A DNA stretch of 9,016 bases from JAFGED01 sp964551295 (GTDB taxonomy: Bacteria > Chloroflexota > Anaerolineae > B4-G1): assembly GCA_964551295.1 (NCBI GenBank), contig CAZKDJ010000168.1, forward strand, positions 1 through 9,016, in the 5' to 3' direction. Made by a program: the position numbers and the translations under genes. Each line of letters opens with the position of its first letter. Position 1 is the stretch's first letter. Under the pieces are notes generated by a model. That model ran no database searches. It had not been told where the DNA came from and saw only the letters and a program-made list of their open reading frames with translations. Below, one piece after another: positions 4,594 through 9,016 of the stretch.

Positions 4594-6621
4594 TCACTGG
4601 CCCCAGGAGAGGCGCTGCGACGTCCAACCGGGCAGGTCGGGGCCGAGCTTGAGGATGATGTGCGGGTCTGCGCCGTCAGCGTTCATCAGGTACACGCCCC
4701 ACTCCCCGTCGCGATTGGAGACAAAGGCCACCTTGGAGCCATCGGGCGACCATGTGGGGAGACCGTCGGAGGCTGCGTCGTCGGTGAGCTGTACGAATCG
4801 GCGGTCGGTATACACCCGGTAGACCTCCCAGTTGCCGGTGTGGTTGGCCATATAGACCAGGCTTCCGCTGTCGGGGTGCCAGCTCAGGGCGATGTCATTG
4901 GCACTGGTGCTGAGTTGGATCGGCGCATCTTCGTTATCGGGGTTGTCGATAAAGATGCCGCATTCGCCGCTGGCGTTGCAGCCGGTCCAGGCCAGCCAGC
5001 CGTTGGGCGCCCAGGCGGGCCACTTGCCCTGCGCGTGCACCTGCGGCTCGGACGAGCCATCCGTGGGCGCGATGTAGATCTGCCAGTCGCCGGAGGCGTC
5101 CTGTGCGGCGTAGGCCATGCGCTCCCCGACGGGGGAGAAAACGGGCCAGGCCAGGCCGCTGCCCGAACGCAGTTGATGGGGTACGGCTCCCTCGTTGGTC
5201 AGCAGCGATATGCCGGCCGAGACGTGATTGCGATATCCCAGTGCGCCGCTGCTGCGCATCCAGCCCGGTTGATCGGCCCCGGTAGCCCACCTCACGATAC
5301 GCCTGTCGGTGGACAGGACGAATATGCTATAGTAGCCCGTGTCGTCGTTGTAGGATGGGTAGGCCAAGCGGCCCGTGCCAAAGCCGGGCGGCAGGTTGGT
5401 CAGCGTGATGACGTCCGTGTTCTCCATCTTGATGGGGGCCGGCGTCGCCACCAGGCACACCTGCTCGGCGGCGTTCCGCTTTTCCATCACGTCGGCGCTT
5501 TCGGCCAGTTGCAGCGCCAGGTCGTATTGCTCCTGCGCCGGGCACATCTCGTCTTTGGCGTACCACTCGTCACCGTAGGCCACGTGGGCCTGGTAGAGTC
5601 GCTGATAGACGTCCTTGTAGCCGGGCGCGAGGGCGTAGAGCTGCTCGAAACGCTCAATGCACTCTTCCCAATCACCCCAGTAATTCACTGCGTCCATATA
5701 CATCTTGGCTAAGCTAAGCTCCCACTGCGCCTCCTCCGAAGCCGGATCGTCTGGGCGGAGTGCTATCGCCTGGTCGAGGTAAAAGATACCCTCCTCGAAA
5801 CGATCCTCTTCCAAGAGCGCCATCCCGGCGTTGTAGAGGCTGTCAAAGAGCATGTCCTCGACGGCCCGCGCCTCGTAGGTTGGGTCCAGTGCGCGCACCT
5901 GGGTAAGCGTGGCAGCCGCATCCGTCCATTCCTCGGCTTCGTACTGCTGCGTGGCTTCTTGGTACAGGTCTTTTACGACCTGCTCGGGGTTGAACTCTGG
6001 GGTCGGGGTGGGGCGGGCGGCGATGCGCGCCTCCGCCTTCTCGATACCCTGCCTGGCGAAAGCGTGATCGGGGTCGATGCGCAGGATGTACTCGAATTCT
6101 TCGATGGCCAACTCATACTCGCCGGCGTCCAGCTTCTGCAACCCGGCCAGGTAGCGCTGGGCGATGATCTCGTCGATGCGCTGGCGAGCCTCGACCAGGC
6201 TGGGATCGATTTCGAGCGCGTACTCGAACTCGGCGACGGCGAGCTTGTAGGTGCCCTGTTCGAGGTGGGCCTCCCCTTTCTGATAATGCTCCCGAGCCTG
6301 GGCCAGGCGGGCCTGCCGCCGATCTTGCTCGCCCTGATAGAGACCGGAGTAACTTCCCAGCCCGATGCTCAGTCCCAGAACCAAGAGAGCGCCCACGATT
6401 GCCAGGAGAATAGTCAGCACGCGCCGCCAGATGGGGGACCGCTCTCGTGGCTTGGCTGGTGCGGTGGTCCGCTCGATGATGTGCAGCGGCTGTGTCTCCT
6501 CAAGCTCCTTGAGCTCTTTGGAGCGGGCGCGCGTGGGACGCGTATCCTGTATCATCTCCCCACACACGGGGCACAGCGATAGATGATCGGGGACCTCGGC
6601 TTTACACTCGGGACAGCGCAT
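4594..6621 (-). CDS. Zinc-ribbon, membrane-anchored TPR and PD40 (TolB-like) beta-propeller protein
   Basis: This 675-residue protein has four parts. Residues 3-20 form a zinc ribbon (CPEC ... CPVC). One membrane helix spans about 67-89 (VLTILLAIVGALLVLGLSIG), so the N-terminus is cytoplasmic and the rest probably outside. TPR-like helical repeats run from about 105 to 390, clearest at 'AREHYQKGEAHLEQGTYKLA' and 'FEYALEIDP' and again at 'LQKLDAGEYELAIEEFEYIL'; a short Pro/Thr spacer (PTPTPEF) breaks them at 204-210. The C-terminal third (about 410-675) has PD40/WD40-like propeller blades, for example 'PVFSPVGERMAYAA' (493-506), 'LSWHPDSGSLVYMA' and 'PTWSPDGSKVAFVSNRDGEW'. TPR and propeller modules bind proteins, so a scaffold or assembly role at the cell surface is likely. 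I cannot name a partner. A strong promoter and a GAGGAAA ribosome site support the start. Readthrough into the tRNA operon is possible, as no good terminator separates them. Confidence 0.85.
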   Translation of the reverse strand: MRCPECKAEVPDHLSLCPVCGEMIQDTRPTRARSKELKELEETQPLHIIERTTAPAKPRERSPIWRRVLTILLAIVGALLVLGLSIGLGSYSGLYQGEQDRRQARLAQAREHYQKGEAHLEQGTYKLAVAEFEYALEIDPSLVEARQRIDEIIAQRYLAGLQKLDAGEYELAIEEFEYILRIDPDHAFARQGIEKAEARIAARPTPTPEFNPEQVVKDLYQEATQQYEAEEWTDAAATLTQVRALDPTYEARAVEDMLFDSLYNAGMALLEEDRFEEGIFYLDQAIALRPDDPASEEAQWELSLAKMYMDAVNYWGDWEECIERFEQLYALAPGYKDVYQRLYQAHVAYGDEWYAKDEMCPAQEQYDLALQLAESADVMEKRNAAEQVCLVATPAPIKMENTDVITLTNLPPGFGTGRLAYPSYNDDTGYYSIFVLSTDRRIVRWATGADQPGWMRSSGALGYRNHVSAGISLLTNEGAVPHQLRSGSGLAWPVFSPVGERMAYAAQDASGDWQIYIAPTDGSSEPQVHAQGKWPAWAPNGWLAWTGCNASGECGIFIDNPDNEDAPIQLSTSANDIALSWHPDSGSLVYMANHTGNWEVYRVYTDRRFVQLTDDAASDGLPTWSPDGSKVAFVSNRDGEWGVYLMNADGADPHIILKLGPDLPGWTSQRLSWGQ

Positions 6622-6656
6622 ACTTTCCTCGTTGATCAGAAGGCGAAACGAGAGAG

Positions 6657-6685
6657 ATTATAGCCTCTTTGGCCCAACTTGTCCA
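6657..6685 (-). promoter_or_regulatory. Strong sigma-70 promoter of the TPR/PD40 gene
   Basis: On the minus strand, TGGACA (6680-6685) and the perfect TATAAT (6657-6662) have a 17-bp spacer. The leader is about 30 nt. Its -35 box lies only 7 bp from the -35 box of the divergent promoter. Confidence 0.65.
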
Positions 6686-6692
6686 GTGCACT

Positions 6693-6720
6693 TTGCCAAG
6701 CTTCTCTCTCGTGCTATACT
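6693..6720 (+). promoter_or_regulatory. Sigma-70 promoter of the metallophosphoesterase gene
   Basis: TTGCCA (6693-6698) and TATACT (6715-6720) are 16 bp apart. Transcription would start near 6727, leaving a leader of about 14 nt that holds only the GGGAGGA ribosome site before the ATG at 6741. Confidence 0.6.
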
Positions 6721-6740
6721 CTCTGCCAGGGAGGAAGACG

Positions 6741-8216
6741 ATGGAACGATACAACCTGTTGGTCGTGAGCGATCTGCACCTGTGCGAGGGTGTCGATCCA
6801 GAGAGCGGCAAGTATGCCCGACAGGAGGACTTTTTGTTCGACGATGCCTTTGCCCGTTTCCTGCGCTACCACGAGCGGGTCAAGCAGCAGCCTCGCTTCG
6901 GTGGACGTCCGTGGCTGCTGATCTTTAACGGCGATCTGTGCGACTTTCCTCAGGTGGACGCTCTGCCTGAGGAAGGGGAGCCGCTTGTGAGGGTCAAGGG
7001 GGTAGCGCACTATAAAGATCTGAGCGACGACGAGCGAAACTTTGGCTTGGGCACATCGGAGAAAGAGTCCGCCTGGAAGCTCGAGCGGATCGCGCGCGGG
7101 CATCCGTCTTTCTTTGCAGCGCTGGGGTGGTTCGTCGCGCACGGCAACCACATCGCCGTCATCAAGGGCAACCACGACCTCGAGCTCCACTGGCCCGCCG
7201 TGCAGCAGCGGTTCATCGCCGAGGTGGATCGGGCGTACGCCCATCAGCGGCAGATGCTGGGTGAGGGACCGCCCATCACCCCGGGAGAGATTGAGGAACG
7301 CACGCGCTTTTACCCCTGGTTCTACTACGAGCCCGACCGCGTCTACATCGAGCACGGCGGCCAGTACGAGTCGAGCTGTCACGTGTGCGACTATTTGGAC
7401 CCGGTGTCTTGCGACAATCCCAAATGCCTCCAAGCACTGTGGGGGAATCTGTTCGTCCGCTATCTGTTCAACCAGATCGAGGACGTGCACCCTTTCGCCG
7501 ACAACGTCAAGCCCCCCGTTCGTTATCTGGCATGGGCATTCGACAAGGATCCGCTCATGACACTCAAGCTGATCGTGACCCGGGGCAGTACTTTCCTGCG
7601 AGCATTCTGGAAAGTCACGCGGGTCGCTCTTGGAACGGCGCAGATCTACAAACAATCACAGGAGTCCGATTTCGTCCCACTGCCATCGGAGGTGACGCAG
7701 CAGATCGCCGAACTGGCGCAACGGCAGGCCGAGGATTCGCGGCGGGAGTGGATCGGGGGGATACTGATGATCGGGCTGACCCTGGCGGTGATCGTGTGTG
7801 CCGTCGTGGCGGTCGTGAACGTTCTCCTCGGCAGTTGGGTGGGAGGGGCGATATGGGTGGGGGCGGCGGCGGTTTTCTTTGCCGCGCAGCGTATTACACG
7901 CCTCAGAATCCCCTCTTTTGACGATCTCATGCTGCGCGTGGCTAAAAACCTGGAGCACATTCTGAAACCCCCTCACGCCGTTCGCTACATCGTCGTGGGG
8001 CACGACCACGTAGCCGATGTAGAGTGGATGGAGGATGCCTGGTACGTCAACACCGGCGCGTGGGTGCAGGTGTTTGAAAAGAAAGGCCCTATCGAGGGAA
8101 AGGAGAAGCTGACGTTCTTCCGCCTGGCTTGGGGATACGAGGGCGTGCCGCAGCTTTTGCGCTGGGACGATGCGGTGGGTGAGCCGGCGTCGCTGAGGAT
8201 GGGGTTGGTCGAGTAG
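6741..8216 (+). CDS. Calcineurin-like metallophosphoesterase with embedded transmembrane hairpin
   Basis: This 491-residue protein has the metal-binding motifs of the calcineurin-like phosphoesterase superfamily in order: D11-x-H13 ('VVSDLHL'), G64-D65 ('FNGDLCD'), G143-N-H-D146 ('IKGNHD'), H205-G ('IEHGGQYE') and G420-H-D-H423 ('VVGHDH'). It should therefore hydrolyse a phosphoester or phosphoanhydride with two metal ions; the substrate is unknown. It is longer than simple members. Between the H205 and GHDH motifs lie a cysteine cluster (C213, C216, C224, C229) that could bind zinc and two adjacent membrane segments (about 338-362 and 365-382). If both span the membrane as a hairpin, the catalytic halves stay on the same side. 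The ATG at 6741 is chosen because GGGAGGA precedes it and the conserved strand begins at residue 5. An ATG at 6669 lies upstream of the promoter and would add 24 unrelated residues. It converges on the BY-kinase gene with a 7-bp gap. Confidence 0.85.
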   Translation: MERYNLLVVSDLHLCEGVDPESGKYARQEDFLFDDAFARFLRYHERVKQQPRFGGRPWLLIFNGDLCDFPQVDALPEEGEPLVRVKGVAHYKDLSDDERNFGLGTSEKESAWKLERIARGHPSFFAALGWFVAHGNHIAVIKGNHDLELHWPAVQQRFIAEVDRAYAHQRQMLGEGPPITPGEIEERTRFYPWFYYEPDRVYIEHGGQYESSCHVCDYLDPVSCDNPKCLQALWGNLFVRYLFNQIEDVHPFADNVKPPVRYLAWAFDKDPLMTLKLIVTRGSTFLRAFWKVTRVALGTAQIYKQSQESDFVPLPSEVTQQIAELAQRQAEDSRREWIGGILMIGLTLAVIVCAVVAVVNVLLGSWVGGAIWVGAAAVFFAAQRITRLRIPSFDDLMLRVAKNLEHILKPPHAVRYIVVGHDHVADVEWMEDAWYVNTGAWVQVFEKKGPIEGKEKLTFFRLAWGYEGVPQLLRWDDAVGEPASLRMGLVE

Positions 8217-8223
8217 GGTTGGC

Positions 8224-8883
8224 CTAGTAGCCGCCGAGTGTGACGCCGCGCGGCGCGTTGTTCAGCACGCTTCCCACGATGCGAATGTGTCCCCTCTCCA
8301 AGAGTTCCTTGGCCCGCTGGGTGTGCTCGCGCCGGGTGCGGCCGGCGCTGACCACCAGCAGCACACCGTCTACCTTGGTGCCCAGCACGACGGCGTCGGT
8401 CACAGAGACGACGGGCGGCGCGTCAAAGATGATCACGTCGGCGCGGTTCTTGAGGGCGGCGATGGCTTGCTCCATCCTTTGCGAGCCCAGGAGGTCGGTG
8501 GGATTGGGAGGCTGTTGGCCGCAGGGCAATAGCCACAGGTCCTGCACGCCGGTGTCTTGCAGCGGTGGATCGTTCAGCCTGGTTTGATCGACGATCATCG
8601 TGGTCAGTCCCGGCTCGCTGGCGACCCCAAAGACCTTGTGTAGGGTGGGGCGGCGCAGGTCGGCCTCGACCAGGATGGTGCGGCGCTCGCTTTGCGCCAT
8701 GACGACCGCCAAGTTGGCCAGGACCTTGGCCTTTTCCTTGTCCGGCGCAGCGGAGGTGACCACCAGGGTCTCCAGGGGCGCGTCGAGCGCGGCAAAGGTC
8801 AAATTGGCGCGCAGCGCGCGGTAGGCCTCGGCGGCCGGGCTGCGGGGATTGGTCAGGGTGATTAGATCGGGTTGGTTAGCCAT
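8224..8883 (-). CDS. BY-kinase (CpsD/CapB/Wzc-C) family ATPase with degenerate Walker A
   Basis: The 219-residue protein has the layout of the cytoplasmic tyrosine-kinase partner of Wzz-type chain-length proteins. 'SPAAEAYRALRANLTFA' (15-31) is the typical N-terminal segment. Next come the Walker A position (43-53), 'ILVEADLRRP' (70-79, Walker A-prime) and 'VIIFDAPPV' (150-158, Walker B). 'DGVLLVVSAGRTRRE' and 'IVGSVLNNAP' complete the fold. Family members phosphorylate tyrosines and control polysaccharide length and export. Here the usual PGEGKS/T reads P-D-K-E-K-A-K: the two glycines and the Ser/Thr are lost, and the first Asp of Walker A-prime is Glu (E73). There is no C-terminal tyrosine cluster; only the final residue is Tyr. 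ATP binding may be weak or absent, so it may be regulatory. AGAGGTG precedes the ATG. It follows the Wzz-type gene by 20 bp, so they form one operon. Confidence 0.85.
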   Translation of the reverse strand: MANQPDLITLTNPRSPAAEAYRALRANLTFAALDAPLETLVVTSAAPDKEKAKVLANLAVVMAQSERRTILVEADLRRPTLHKVFGVASEPGLTTMIVDQTRLNDPPLQDTGVQDLWLLPCGQQPPNPTDLLGSQRMEQAIAALKNRADVIIFDAPPVVSVTDAVVLGTKVDGVLLVVSAGRTRREHTQRAKELLERGHIRIVGSVLNNAPRGVTLGGY

Positions 8884-8903
8884 GGGTTACACCTCTTGGT
8901 TGG

Positions 8904-9016
8904 TTAGTTTGCCGGTGGGATGGTGCCCAGGACGGGTAGATCGAGTTCACGCTCCAAATCCTGGGGCGTGCGGATGACGCCCACCTCGACCCATTCCAGG
9001 AAAAAGATGACCACGC
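8904..9016 (-). CDS. C-terminal end of a Wzz/GumC-type polysaccharide chain-length protein (partial)
   Basis: The minus strand encodes 36 residues before a TAA at 8904-8906; the rest lies beyond the right edge. It begins with a hydrophobic stretch, VVIFFLEWVEVGV, as expected for the last membrane helix. Then IRTPQDLERELDLPVLGTIP follows, the well-known tail of Wzz/Wzc-N and capsular exopolysaccharide family proteins, where 'T.EDvE..LglPvLG.IP' links the membrane helix to the kinase. In this organism kinase and chain-length protein are separate polypeptides, encoded next to each other with this gene first. It would act in the cytoplasmic membrane in polysaccharide polymer-length control or export. 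Confidence 0.82.
   Translation of the reverse strand, partial: VVIFFLEWVEVGVIRTPQDLERELDLPVLGTIPPAN

Noticed and set aside
4591..4605. GGGG/CCCC hairpin at the end of the TPR/PD40 gene as a terminator
   Set aside because: The stem is only 4 bp, overlaps the stop codon and has no T-run.
4283..4822. A 179-codon plus-strand frame across the tRNA cluster
   Set aside because: It crosses tRNA-Gly, tRNA-Pro and the tRNA promoter antisense; phrases such as 'GGGNRTHN' and 'GRPDLNRRPP' are known spurious translations of antisense tRNA genes.
4660..5712. A 350-codon plus-strand frame opposite the TPR/PD40 gene
   Set aside because: It is a GC-rich antisense shadow with no recognisable domain, while the minus strand encodes clear zinc-ribbon, TPR and PD40 motifs.
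6669..6740. An upstream ATG extending the metallophosphoesterase by 24 residues
   Set aside because: It lies upstream of the predicted -35/-10 pair and lacks a ribosome site; the ATG at 6741 has GGGAGGA before it and fits the family start.
6714..7655. A 313-codon minus-strand frame opposite the metallophosphoesterase
   Set aside because: The plus strand holds the catalytic motifs, promoter and ribosome site; the antisense frame has low-complexity, unrecognisable content.

Overview
The window looks like a chromosomal segment, probably from a metagenome, of a GC-rich, free-living Chloroflexota bacterium (Anaerolineae-like). This placement is inference. It rests on the Pro/Thr-rich lipoprotein linker, a zinc-ribbon/TPR/PD40-propeller protein, a membrane N-terminus of the kind seen in Chloroflexota sensors, and tRNA genes without an encoded CCA. 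I see no transposase, CRISPR array, phage gene or origin.

Layout from left to right. A membrane protein runs leftward off the edge and seems to carry a frameshift (16-417). A 711-bp gap (418-1128) holds a divergent promoter pair, a 105-bp G-run/C-run inverted repeat (521-625) and a dispersed-repeat-like element (828-935). Next comes a DUF3558-like lipoprotein (1129-1899, +). Convergent to it is a probable operon of a phosphoribosyltransferase (2720-3313, -) and a YhhN-type lysoplasmalogenase-family membrane protein (1972-2637, -). A stand-alone receiver-domain protein (3488-3856, +) ends at a strong rho-independent terminator.

Facing it is a tRNA operon transcribed leftward: tRNA-Pro(TGG), tRNA-Gly(TCC), then a tRNA with anticodon CAT, most like the lysidine-type Ile2. 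This last tRNA is interrupted in its anticodon loop by a 275-nt group I intron, the most notable element in the window. The operon has a near-consensus promoter and its own terminator. Upstream of it, on the same strand, lies the large zinc-ribbon/TM/TPR/PD40 protein (4594-6621, -). That gene is divergent from a metallophosphoesterase with an embedded membrane hairpin (6741-8216, +). Convergent to the phosphoesterase, with a 7-bp gap, is a BY-kinase-family ATPase with a degraded Walker A motif (8224-8883, -). It sits 20 bp downstream of the C-terminal end of a Wzz-type chain-length protein (8904-9016, -), so the right edge is the tail of an exopolysaccharide export locus.

Most of the genes are housekeeping or regulatory and do not form one obvious pathway. 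A recurring promoter shape, TTGCC or TTGAC, a 16-17 bp spacer, then TATACT, precedes four of the transcription units.
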